Below, in pieces: positions 1 to 6,490 of a DNA stretch of 47,782 nucleotides. Each line of letters opens with the position of its first letter. The stretch's first letter is position 1. The notes below the pieces were generated by a model that searched no databases, was not told the DNA's origin, and saw only the letters and a list, made by a program, of their open reading frames with translations. Source of the stretch: QHCF01 sp003244275. GTDB taxonomy: Bacteria; Actinomycetota; Acidimicrobiia; Acidimicrobiales; QHCF01. The translations under genes and the position numbers were made by a program. The stretch covers positions 1-47,782 of the forward strand of contig DAIROT010000011.1 of the NCBI GenBank assembly GCA_036806345.1, written 5' to 3'.

Positions 1-1302
1 CTCGATGATCCTCACCACCGCCGCGTCACAGGCCAGGCGCCGGGCCGTCTCGGTGCTCAGAGCCGGCCCGTCTTCTACGTCGCACAGTCCCTCACCGTCG
101 TTGGTGAGGGCGTCCAAGCCCACGTGCACGACCACCTGGGCGTGTTGGGCCGACGAAGTAGGGGCGTTGACCAGGAAAGACTCCGCCAGGCCCACCAGGG
201 CATCGGCCTGGGACGCCGCCCACGGGTCGTCGGGCTCCTCCTCCCGGTCAGCGCACCCGGCCAGCTCCAGCGGTCCGGTGGTGGAGTTGACATCGTCGAC
301 TCCCGCGGGAGTCTCGTCCGGCCCAGCGCACACTCCCGTGGCAGTCCCCGACCCGCCGTCGGTGACTCCCGCGCCAGGCTGGTCGTCGCGCTCTCCCGCA
401 GGAGTGCCGTCCTCCCACTCGCCCGCGCCAGGCTGGTCGTCGCGCTCTCCCGCGGGAGAGTCACCGATGTGCTCGTCGCCGACCGAGGGCGCCCCCTCAC
501 CAGTCAGCTCGCCCTGCGGTGCGCTGGGATCGTCGGCGTCGGCCTGCTTGCCATCAGGTTCGCCAGGGCAATCGGACGTGGCCTGGTCGCCGGTAGTGGC
601 CGGGTCACCGGCCTGGTCACCGACCTGACCCTTGCCCCGGCGACGCTGGTCGGCCACCAGGCCAGCGGCCCGTAGGCCAGCCACCACCACCGCCCCGTCC
701 TCGGGGGACAGCCTCCCGGAGATGGAAAGGGTACCGTCGTCGTCCCAGTAGTAGCGAAGGTAGCGTCGGGCGTGGCGGGCGTTGGCCTTCTCCGTGTCGT
801 CCGGCGTGGCCTGGCGGTAGGCCCGTACCAATCGGTCCAGGTGGGCGGCGGTGGCATTGCCGGCCAGGCTTACCAGGTCGGCCTCGTTGGCCGGGGTGAC
901 CACCCGCGACAAGGCCCTGGTCTTGGAATAGGAGAGCTCACCTCGAGAGAATGCGGCACTTACCAGGGGCATCTCAGGAAGGCGTCGGGCCACCCGGACC
1001 TGCTCGTGGGCCGCCACCAGAGAGATCCCGGCCTTCCAGGACAGCCACTGGGCGGCGGATCGACAACCCCAGGCGGCCCAGCCCTCCCGCTTGTCGAACT
1101 CGCCCACCAGGCCCAGCCAACGATAGGTGGCCGCGTCCAGATGGGCGGCCAGCTCGGTGATCTCGGCCTCCAGGTGCTCGAGCGGCACCTCGTGGTCCGG
1201 CTCTCGGAACCCCGGCCCAGGGAACCCCGGCTCGCGGGACTGCGGCTCGGGGGACTGCGGCTCCCCAGCGCCCTTGTCCGCAGACCCGTGTGCATCGGTC
1301 AT
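1..1302 (-). CDS. DUF222 / HNH endonuclease-type protein (13E12 family), C-terminus off the left edge
   Basis: The frame is open from an ATG at 1302 to the window edge (434 residues), with AGGAGG seven bases before the start. Residues about 45-160 form the DUF222 domain (GEFDKREGWAAWGC, AAQWLSWKAGIS, RVARRLPEMP, GELSYSKTRAL are visible). The middle is a low-complexity acidic linker with a repeated AGERDDQPGAG unit. The last visible residues (ETARRLACDAAVVRIIE) are those that normally precede the C-terminal HNH nuclease, which must lie outside the window. The family is highly amplified in actinobacteria and often LexA-controlled; a probable SOS box sits just upstream. Cellular function is unknown; nuclease activity is inferred from the family. 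Confidence 0.9.
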   Translation of the reverse strand, partial: MTDAHGSADKGAGEPQSPEPQSREPGFPGPGFREPDHEVPLEHLEAEITELAAHLDAATYRWLGLVGEFDKREGWAAWGCRSAAQWLSWKAGISLVAAHEQVRVARRLPEMPLVSAAFSRGELSYSKTRALSRVVTPANEADLVSLAGNATAAHLDRLVRAYRQATPDDTEKANARHARRYLRYYWDDDGTLSISGRLSPEDGAVVVAGLRAAGLVADQRRRGKGQVGDQAGDPATTGDQATSDCPGEPDGKQADADDPSAPQGELTGEGAPSVGDEHIGDSPAGERDDQPGAGEWEDGTPAGERDDQPGAGVTDGGSGTATGVCAGPDETPAGVDDVNSTTGPLELAGCADREEEPDDPWAASQADALVGLAESFLVNAPTSSAQHAQVVVHVGLDALTNDGEGLCDVEDGPALSTETARRLACDAAVVRIIE

Positions 1303-1318
1303 GACCGACCTCCTCAGA

Positions 1319-1332
1319 CGAACTAGCGTTCG
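1319..1332 (-). promoter_or_regulatory. Probable LexA (SOS) box of the DUF222 gene
   Basis: CGAACTAGCGTTCG matches the Gram-positive/mycobacterial SOS consensus CGAAC-RNRY-GTTCG at 13 of 14 positions with both half-sites perfect. It lies between a -10-like TAGAAT (1335-1340, minus strand) and the AGGAGG of the DUF222 gene, an ideal position for repression. LexA binding itself is inferred. Confidence 0.7.
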
Positions 1333-1353
1333 CTATTCTATCCGCAAGGTGGC

Positions 1354-1782
1354 TCAATTCGCAGGAGGCGTGGCCCCCCAAGGGCAATTACCCGACCGGG
1401 GGGGCCTGCAGATGGTGACATCACGAAGGTTGGAGGGGTCGGCGGCTGCATGCGCGGGGCCAGCGGCTGGATGGGCGAGCATGGCGGCCGCCTGGTCAGG
1501 TCCCACCACGGCGCGCCCGTCAACCCACCGGATCAGGATGGCAACGTCTCGTCCGGTTACCGCCGCCACCAGCAGGGCCAGCCGGCAACCATGGCAGGCA
1601 CAGAGTTGAGCCCCTGGGTCGGGAGGGCGCTCCGGCTGGTCATGGGCGTACCACGAAAGGTCGAGCCTTGACGTTCGCCGGCCTTCCTCCCGGCAGGCAC
1701 CATGGAAGGGCCTCGTTCGCCGGGGCCGAGCGTCAACATGAGAATATATGAAAAGCGATCGCGCAGCAATCGGCGGCGGCAC
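1354..1782 (-). CDS. Hypothetical protein with a CxCxxC motif
   Basis: This 142-residue frame (GTG at 1782) has no family I recognise. The middle looks like a real folded protein: LCACHGCRLALLVAAVTGRDVAI contains a Cys-x-Cys-x-x-Cys cluster that could bind metal, followed by a beta/alpha-like stretch and a Pro/Ala-rich tail with one more Cys. No convincing ribosome site or leaderless promoter is visible at the GTG, and the 5' end overlaps the possible first start of the divergent methyltransferase by 35 bp. It may be a small genuine gene or the remnant of one; opposite frames here look worse. Confidence 0.4.
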   Translation of the reverse strand: MPPPIAARSLFIYSHVDARPRRTRPFHGACREEGRRTSRLDLSWYAHDQPERPPDPGAQLCACHGCRLALLVAAVTGRDVAILIRWVDGRAVVGPDQAAAMLAHPAAGPAHAAADPSNLRDVTICRPPRSGNCPWGATPPAN

Positions 1783-2479
1783 GGTCCTGGCGTCCCTGGC
1801 GTGTCAAGCTGAGGCCGTGCCGGAGATGCGCGCAAACGCCAAGGCCTTGATGGCCAGCGGTCCCTACCGGCTGTTGGTGCGACGGGTCGTGCTGCCGTGG
1901 GTATTGCAGGGCGAGCAGCCCGCCGGGGAGGGCCTGGAGATCGGTGCCGGTAGCGGGGCCATGACCGCTCAGCTGCTGGCGATGTTCCCCCAGCTGCGCA
2001 TGGTGGCCACCGACTACGACTCCGAGATGGTGGAGAGGGCTGGCCAGGCGGTGGCGCCTTACGGCGACCGGGCCAGGGTCGAGAGGGCGGACGCCGCCGA
2101 TCTGGCGTTCGTCGACGGCCGGTTCGACCTGGTGCTGTCGGCGGCCATGCTGCACCACACGCTGGCCTGGGAGAAGGCGCTGGCCGAGGCGATACGGGTC
2201 CTGCGCCCCGGCGGGCGCCTGATCGGCTACGACCTCCTCGACAGCGCGGTGAGCCGCCTGATGCACTTCGGTGGTGCCCATGAATCGGGCCACGCCCATG
2301 AATCGGGCCACGCCCATGAATCCGGCCACGTCCCGGAAAACGGCCACGTCCATGAAACCCGCCTGATCCGGCCAGGCCAGCTCGAAGTCGAGCTCCGACG
2401 CCTCCGACTCACCGCGGTACGTACCAGGAGGAGTCTCGGGGGAGCCGTGGTCCGGTTCTCCGCCACCAAACCGGCATGA
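1748..2479 (+). CDS. Class I SAM-dependent methyltransferase with His-rich repeat insert
   Basis: The Rossmann methyltransferase core is clear: motif I LEIGAGSGAMTAQLL (about residue 66), an acidic strand end (VATDYD), DAADLAFVDGRFDLVLSAAMLHH, and IRVLRPGGRLIGYD after motif IV. The substrate is unknown. After the core comes a tandem HESGHA repeat and then a conserved-looking tail (RLIRPGQLEVELRRL). The reported start is the first ATG; ATG 1826 (MRANAKALMASG...) better fits the usual family N-terminus and would avoid overlap with the divergent gene. Convergent with the small ORF that ends at 2484. Confidence 0.85.
   Translation: MKSDRAAIGGGTVLASLACQAEAVPEMRANAKALMASGPYRLLVRRVVLPWVLQGEQPAGEGLEIGAGSGAMTAQLLAMFPQLRMVATDYDSEMVERAGQAVAPYGDRARVERADAADLAFVDGRFDLVLSAAMLHHTLAWEKALAEAIRVLRPGGRLIGYDLLDSAVSRLMHFGGAHESGHAHESGHAHESGHVPENGHVHETRLIRPGQLEVELRRLRLTAVRTRRSLGGAVVRFSATKPA
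2276..2365 (+). repeat. 18-bp coding minisatellite (HESGHA repeats)
   Basis: Units of 18 bp starting gcccatgaatcgggccac: two identical copies, a third with one change, a fourth diverged, and a partial fifth. The period is a multiple of three, so the methyltransferase frame is kept. The encoded His/Glu-rich stretch could bind metal, or be a tolerated linker expansion. Confidence 0.85.
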
Positions 2480-2483
2480 GTGA

Positions 2484-2666
2484 TCAGCAGCGGGGCAAAT
2501 GGGTGGCCGAAGGGTGGGCCGGGGATGGGCCGAGGGGGCTGGCGTAGGGCTCCCCCGACTTGATGGCCTGGGCCAGGGTGTCGTAGGCATCAAGCGCCAG
2601 GCGCCGGGTCCGGAACTCCGCGTAGGTCGCCTCGTCCTTGCGCCTGGTTATCGAAAGGGTGCCCAT
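2484..2666 (-). CDS. Small hypothetical protein (60 aa)
   Basis: ATG 2666 is preceded by GGAG eight bases upstream; a GTG at 2678 is an alternative. The product begins GTLSITRRKDEATYAEFRTRR and has a mixed-charge helical middle (LALDAYDTLAQAIKSGE) and a Pro-rich tail. It ends five bases from the stop of the convergent methyltransferase. I do not recognise a family, so it is uncertain that it is expressed. Confidence 0.4.
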   Translation of the reverse strand: MGTLSITRRKDEATYAEFRTRRLALDAYDTLAQAIKSGEPYASPLGPSPAHPSATHLPRC

Positions 2667-2799
2667 GATGTGCTCCACGTCCTTGCGCCCGCTTGCAGGA
2701 GGATGAGCAACGGTGGCGTGGGGGTGCGAGACGGCGCTCGAATACGTCTACGCCATCTACCCCATTACGCCATCCACCGCCCGTCCTTGTTCGCCCCTG

Positions 2800-3213
2800 T
2801 CACCACAGGACGCTGACCCCAGCCAGGGTCGAGAACGCCTGGTCGGCGCTGACGAGGGGCAGGGACTCGATCATGCACTGGGCTGCGATCATCCTGTCAA
2901 ATGGATCCCGGTGCGGCCATTCCATGGATCCGGCCAACAGACTGTGCTCCGCAGTGATGTCTGCAGTCTCCACACCCAGGCGTCCCAGATGGCGCTCGTA
3001 ACCTCGCACCAGGACCTCGGCCTGCGGCAGCTTGCCGAGTCTCTGCTTCGTCACTATCTCCCAGGCCGACGCGGCCGACACGAACAGCAGATGGCGACGG
3101 TCAGCGAGTGTGCCGCGCATGGGCTCGGACACCTGCGTCGGATCGGTCAGCATCCACAGCAGCACTTGGGTATCGAGCATGAGTCGCAAGGCGTCACTGC
3201 CCCCATGCGTCAC
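2800..3213 (-). CDS. PIN-domain toxin (VapC family)
   Basis: The PIN-domain signature is visible: the first acidic residue in RLMLDTQVLLWML, the SAASAWEIVTK segment with the conserved Glu, and HRDPFDRMIAAQ with the third acidic residue; the end (LVSADQAFS) carries the fourth. VapC toxins are Mg-dependent RNases held in check by the antitoxin encoded upstream. The start is ambiguous: GTG 3213 overlaps the antitoxin stop (GTGA), TTG 3189 gives the family-typical MRLMLDTQ, and ATG 3180 is also possible. A 16-bp tandem duplication lies exactly at this junction. Confidence 0.88.
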   Translation of the reverse strand: MTHGGSDALRLMLDTQVLLWMLTDPTQVSEPMRGTLADRRHLLFVSAASAWEIVTKQRLGKLPQAEVLVRGYERHLGRLGVETADITAEHSLLAGSMEWPHRDPFDRMIAAQCMIESLPLVSADQAFSTLAGVSVLW

Positions 3214-3224
3214 TGCCCCCATGC
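3193..3224. repeat. 16-bp tandem duplication at the antitoxin/toxin junction
   Basis: GTCACTGCCCCCATGC occurs twice in direct succession (3193-3208 and 3209-3224). The unit is not a multiple of three. It lies at the antitoxin stop and moves the best toxin start (TTG 3189) from about 4 to about 20 bases after that stop. Confidence 0.95.
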
Positions 3225-3437
3225 GTCCAGCTCGGCGTCTGGCAGCCCTTCGAAGAATGACAGCGGGACCCTGTACGGGACGAATCCCCACTCCCTGGCC
3301 GGGAGATCCACCATCGGTATCAACCGAGCCACAGGCGTGTCACCTCGTGCAATCACCACCTCGGCTCCGCGCTCGACCTCGGCGAGGATCGCCGACAACC
3401 GAGTCTTGGCCTCCTGAACCTTGACCACCATCGTCAC
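3210..3437 (-). CDS. Phd/YefM-type antitoxin
   Basis: The 75-residue product begins MTMVVKVQEAKTRLSAILAEVERGAEVVIARGDTPVARLIP, the Phd/YefM N-terminal DNA-binding fold (KTRLS and a hairpin with the RGDTPVARL motif). The C-terminal 30 residues would wrap the PIN toxin. GTG 3437 lies seven bases after TAGACC (3445-3450), fitting a leaderless start; ATG 3431 is the alternative and no ribosome site is seen. It is first in a two-gene operon with the PIN toxin. Autoregulation is expected from the family. Confidence 0.88.
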   Translation of the reverse strand: MTMVVKVQEAKTRLSAILAEVERGAEVVIARGDTPVARLIPMVDLPAREWGFVPYRVPLSFFEGLPDAELDAWGQ

Positions 3438-3443
3438 GGTAGT

Positions 3444-3473
3444 TGGTCTACCCTGACCAGTCGACGTTGGTCA
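3444..3473. promoter_or_regulatory. Candidate operator of the toxin-antitoxin operon
   Basis: Three related half-sites, TGGTC (3444-3448), TGACCA (3454-3459) and TGGTCA (3468-3473), lie over and upstream of the -10-like TAGACC. The last two form an inverted repeat with an eight-base spacer. Binding by the antitoxin is inferred. Confidence 0.5.
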
Positions 3474-3479
3474 ACTCGA

Positions 3480-3813
3480 AGGTTCTACGGCTGGCCCGAG
3501 ATCGGTATGGCTGGTATGACCGAGGCCACGCCCCATCGCCCACTCCCCCTCGCTGACAACTTTGCCGGCTGTCCCCGTCAGGTCGCCAAGGCGGACCATC
3601 TACGCAAGATCCTGGGCGGCCCCATTGTCTGGACCCCCCGGTGTCAGAGGGGCACCGGTGGTCAGCCTGCGCGGCGGTGACTCCCTGTTCGAGGTCGGCC
3701 AGGATCTCTCCGTCGGCTACGACACCCACGACGCCGAGCAGGTCCAGATCTATCTGGAGGAGAGCTTCACCTTTCATATCGCCACCCCGGAGGCCGTCGT
3801 CGCCCTCCCCTGA
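3480..3813 (+). pseudogene. Encapsulin (family 1, linocin-like shell protein) remnant
   Basis: Three blocks of an encapsulin C-terminal half are readable. From 3483: FYGWPEIGMAGMTEATPH...DNFAGCPRQVAKA. Then, after loss of roughly 35 residues that normally include the GPYALALGP segment, DHLRKILGGPIVWTP. Then, one frame over after the C6 run at 3634-3639, GAPVVSLRGGD, EVGQDLSVGYDTHDAEQVQIYLEESFTFHIATPEA and a stop at 3813. The N-terminal 100 or so residues are missing: homology stops at about 3480, where the control region of the toxin-antitoxin operon begins. Encapsulins form protein nanocompartments for cargo such as peroxidases or ferritins; none is nearby. The C-run shift could be a base error, but the deletion and 5' truncation are not. 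Confidence 0.87.
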
Positions 3814-3839
3814 TGCCATCCTGCCGGTACGCCACCACA

Positions 3840-3845
3840 TAGGGT
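3840..3845 (+). promoter_or_regulatory. -10 box of the ABC-F gene
   Basis: TAGGGT with only nine bases before the ATG at 3855, giving a 5' leader of at most a few bases. No clear -35 box. Confidence 0.45.
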
Positions 3846-3854
3846 GGCGCCGAG

Positions 3855-5624
3855 ATGATTCTCGTCGACATCGAGCGGGTGGCGGCCCGTCGGCCTGATC
3901 GGGCGCTTTTCGAGAAGCTGTCACTCACCCTCTCCACCGGTGACCGGCTGGGGGTGGTGGGCCGCAACGGGTCGGGCAAGTCGACCCTGCTGCGGGTGCT
4001 GGCCGGAGTCTCGGAGCCCGAGGAGGGCGTGGTTCGGCGGGGCCGAGGCGTGGTGGTGGGTCTGCTGGGCCAGCATCCACAGCTCCCGGCGGGCACGGTT
4101 CGCGATGCGGTGGGCCAGCACTGGGAGGCGGCCGCCATCCTGGAGCGTCTGGGGATGGGCCCGCTGGCGGCCGAGGACGTGGCCACCCTCTCAGGCGGCC
4201 AGGCCAAACGAGTCGCCCTGGCCGCCCTATTGGTGAGCCCGCTGGACCTGCTGGTGCTGGACGAGCCCACCAACCACCTCGACACCGACGCCATCGCCTG
4301 GCTGGAGGACCGCCTGGCTCGCTTCTCCGGCGGCGTGGTCCTGGTCACCCATGACCGCCATGTCCTGGACGAGGTCACCACCAAGATCGTGGAATTGGAC
4401 CGGGGCCACGCCTATGTCCACGATGGGGGCTACCAGAGCTACCTGGCGGCCAAGGCCGAGCGGGCCGAACGGGAGGCGACCAGCGAGACGGTACGGCGCA
4501 ACCTGGCCCAACGGGAACTGGCCTGGCTGCGCAGGGGGGCGCCGGCTCGCACCCGCAAGCCCAAGGCCCGCATGGCGGCTGCCACCGCCATCGTGGATGG
4601 CAGGGGCCCCGAGGTTGATCGGGCCGGCCAACTCGAACTGGGGGCAGCCCGATCTGGTGGTACGCCTCGACTGGGCAGCAAGGTGGTGGACCTGGAAGAA
4701 GTGGGCCACCGCTTCGGGGAGAGCCCGTGGCTCTTCCAGGGCCTGACTCTCAACCTGGAAGCGGGCGCCCGGCTCGGCTTGGTGGGTCCCAATGGCTCCG
4801 GCAAGTCCACCCTGCTGGACATCCTGGCCGGTCGCCGGGATCCGGCCGCTGGCCGGGTGGACGTCGGGCCGACCGTACGGGTCGGCTACTACGACCAGAC
4901 CGGACGCGATCTGGACCTTGGCCTCCGGGTGCGTGAGGCGGTGGCCGGGAAGGCTGGCCAACCCAGTTGGGGCCAGGTCCGCCTCATGGAGCGGTTCTGG
5001 TTCGACGACGACGCCCAGTGGGCACCCATCGGCACCTTGTCCGGCGGGGAGCGACGGCGACTCCAGCTGCTCCTGGTCCTCACCGAATCCCCCAACGTGT
5101 TACTGCTGGATGAGCCCACCAATGACCTGGACCTCGACACCCTTCGCACCCTGGAGGACTACCTGGATGACTGGCCGGGGACGGTGGTGGTGGCCAGCCA
5201 CGACCGGGCCTTCCTGGAGCGCACAGTTGAGGACATCCTGATACTTGACGGGCATGGTCAAGCCGCGTCGGCCCCCAGCTACGCCGCCTACGAGGCGGTC
5301 CGAGCCAGGAGTGCACTCCCCTCGTTCCCGGTCGCAAACACGCGACCGGACGCTGGCGCTCGCCACACGGTGTCCGATTCCCGGGCGGATGGCACCACCG
5401 CGAGGCTCCGCTCCCCCACCACCGTGCGCCGCCTGCTGGCCAGCGCCGAGCGAGACATGGTCGCGGCAGCCGACCAGCGCGACCGCCTGGCCGCCGAGCT
5501 GGCCGCGGCAGGCGGGGATCACCTTCAGCTGGCCTCGACCGGCAACGCCCTGGCCGCGGCGGAGGAGAAGGTGGCGACGACCGAGCAGCGCTGGCTGGAG
5601 CTGGCCGAGGAACTGGGCGCCTGA
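3855..5624 (+). CDS. ABC-F family ATPase (Uup-like)
   Basis: A duplicated ABC ATPase without membrane segments, 589 residues. The first half has Walker A GRNGSGKST (36-44), LSGGQ and LLVLDEPTNHLD; the second has GPNGSGKST (about 310), LSGGE (about 395) and LLLDEPTNDLDLDTL; both have H-loops (VTHDR, ASHDR). The linker contains the Arg/Lys-rich RRGAPARTRKPKARM segment typical of ABC-F proteins. The C-terminal 65 residues are a charged Ala-rich coiled coil as in Uup. ABC-F proteins act on the ribosome in translation quality control or antibiotic protection, not in transport. Antibiotic resistance cannot be judged from sequence alone. Confidence 0.93.
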   Translation: MILVDIERVAARRPDRALFEKLSLTLSTGDRLGVVGRNGSGKSTLLRVLAGVSEPEEGVVRRGRGVVVGLLGQHPQLPAGTVRDAVGQHWEAAAILERLGMGPLAAEDVATLSGGQAKRVALAALLVSPLDLLVLDEPTNHLDTDAIAWLEDRLARFSGGVVLVTHDRHVLDEVTTKIVELDRGHAYVHDGGYQSYLAAKAERAEREATSETVRRNLAQRELAWLRRGAPARTRKPKARMAAATAIVDGRGPEVDRAGQLELGAARSGGTPRLGSKVVDLEEVGHRFGESPWLFQGLTLNLEAGARLGLVGPNGSGKSTLLDILAGRRDPAAGRVDVGPTVRVGYYDQTGRDLDLGLRVREAVAGKAGQPSWGQVRLMERFWFDDDAQWAPIGTLSGGERRRLQLLLVLTESPNVLLLDEPTNDLDLDTLRTLEDYLDDWPGTVVVASHDRAFLERTVEDILILDGHGQAASAPSYAAYEAVRARSALPSFPVANTRPDAGARHTVSDSRADGTTARLRSPTTVRRLLASAERDMVAAADQRDRLAAELAAAGGDHLQLASTGNALAAAEEKVATTEQRWLELAEELGA

Positions 5625-5634
5625 GTCAGGCGCC
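5616..5634 (+). terminator. Hairpin overlapping the ABC-F stop codon
   Basis: GGCGCCTGA-G-TCAGGCGCC, a perfect inverted repeat that includes the TGA stop. There is no T-run, so it is at best a weak, actinobacterial-type terminator. Confidence 0.4.
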
Positions 5635-5830
5635 GGTAGCTGCCGGGACCATCTCGACCATGGTCATATCGCCTTCTGTGGATTTTCGTAATCGTTCCGT
5701 GCCCGTCTGGTGCGTCTGGAGGCCACCCGGTCGGCACAGGAGGTCAGACAGCCCCGATAGGCGATTTCCCAGCCGGACCCGCCACGCTTGTGTGCTGAGT
5801 GAGCGCGTGATCCACTACTTTGCGAAGTTC

Positions 5831-5859
5831 TTGACAAGAAAGTGAGTAGTCACTACTCT
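5831..5859 (+). promoter_or_regulatory. tetR promoter with overlapping palindromic operator
   Basis: TTGACA (5831-5836), a 17-bp spacer and TACTCT (5854-5859) make a near-consensus sigma-70 promoter. Seven bases later is the GTG start, so the mRNA should be leaderless. A 15-bp perfect palindrome GAGTAGTCACTACTC (5844-5858) covers the spacer and -10, the expected autoregulatory operator. The preceding stretch (5635-5830) holds no gene, only another CACTACT at 5813-5819. Confidence 0.75.
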
Positions 5860-5866
5860 TGGGCCC

Positions 5867-6424
5867 GTGACCATCACCTCCTCCCGGCAGAGCTCCGCTG
5901 AGCGCCGGGAGTCGGTGCTGCGGGCCGCGGTGGTCGAGTTCGCCGCCACCGGCCTCCACGGGACGAGCACGGAGGCCATCGCGGTGAGAGCGGGGATCAG
6001 CCAGCCCTATCTCTTTCGGCTGTTCCCTACCAAGAAGGCGCTGTTCATCGCGGCGGTGACCCGGACGTTCGCCCGGGTCAGGGAGCATTTCGAGGCAGCC
6101 GCCGGAGACCTCTCAGGCGAGGAGGCGCTGTGCGCCATGGGCGCCTCCTACCAGGGTCTGCTGGCCGACAGGACCTTCCTGCTCGGCCAGCTCCAGGCCT
6201 ACGCGGCCTGCGACGACCCGGATGTGCGGGCAGCAGCCAGGCAGGGTTTCCACGATGTGTGGATCTGGGTGGAGCAGGCAACGGGGCTGCCCGATGTCCG
6301 GCTGCGGGAATTCTTCGCCATGGGCATGCTGCTCAACACGGTGGCCGCTCTCGACCTGCCCGCCCTGGGCGACCGGTGGGCGAGGGTTTGCACTCCTGCG
6401 GTGGGACAGGTCGGAGTGGGCTGA
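5867..6424 (+). CDS. TetR/AcrR family transcriptional regulator
   Basis: 185 residues. The N-terminal HTH is canonical: RESVLRAAVVEFAATGLHGTSTEAIAVRAGISQPYLFRLFPTKKALFIAAV. The C-terminal ligand domain is unassigned. The GTG start follows the -10 box by seven bases. It is 66 bp upstream of, and codirectional with, a DHA2 exporter whose leader has a related AGT/ACT inverted repeat. This is the usual arrangement of a repressor released by a toxic ligand that the pump removes. Confidence 0.92.
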   Translation: MTITSSRQSSAERRESVLRAAVVEFAATGLHGTSTEAIAVRAGISQPYLFRLFPTKKALFIAAVTRTFARVREHFEAAAGDLSGEEALCAMGASYQGLLADRTFLLGQLQAYAACDDPDVRAAARQGFHDVWIWVEQATGLPDVRLREFFAMGMLLNTVAALDLPALGDRWARVCTPAVGQVGVG

Positions 6425-6462
6425 GGACGTTGGGCAGATCTCCTTTTTTTTCGCAAACGAAG

Positions 6463-6480
6463 TTAGTAATCAACCACTAA
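6463..6480 (+). promoter_or_regulatory. Candidate TetR site before the efflux gene
   Basis: TTAGT (6463-6467) and ACTAA (6476-6480) form an inverted repeat of half-sites resembling those in the tetR operator. It ends just before the AAGGAGG ribosome site (the trailing AA is shared). Confidence 0.45.
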
Positions 6481-6490
6481 GGAGGCAGGG

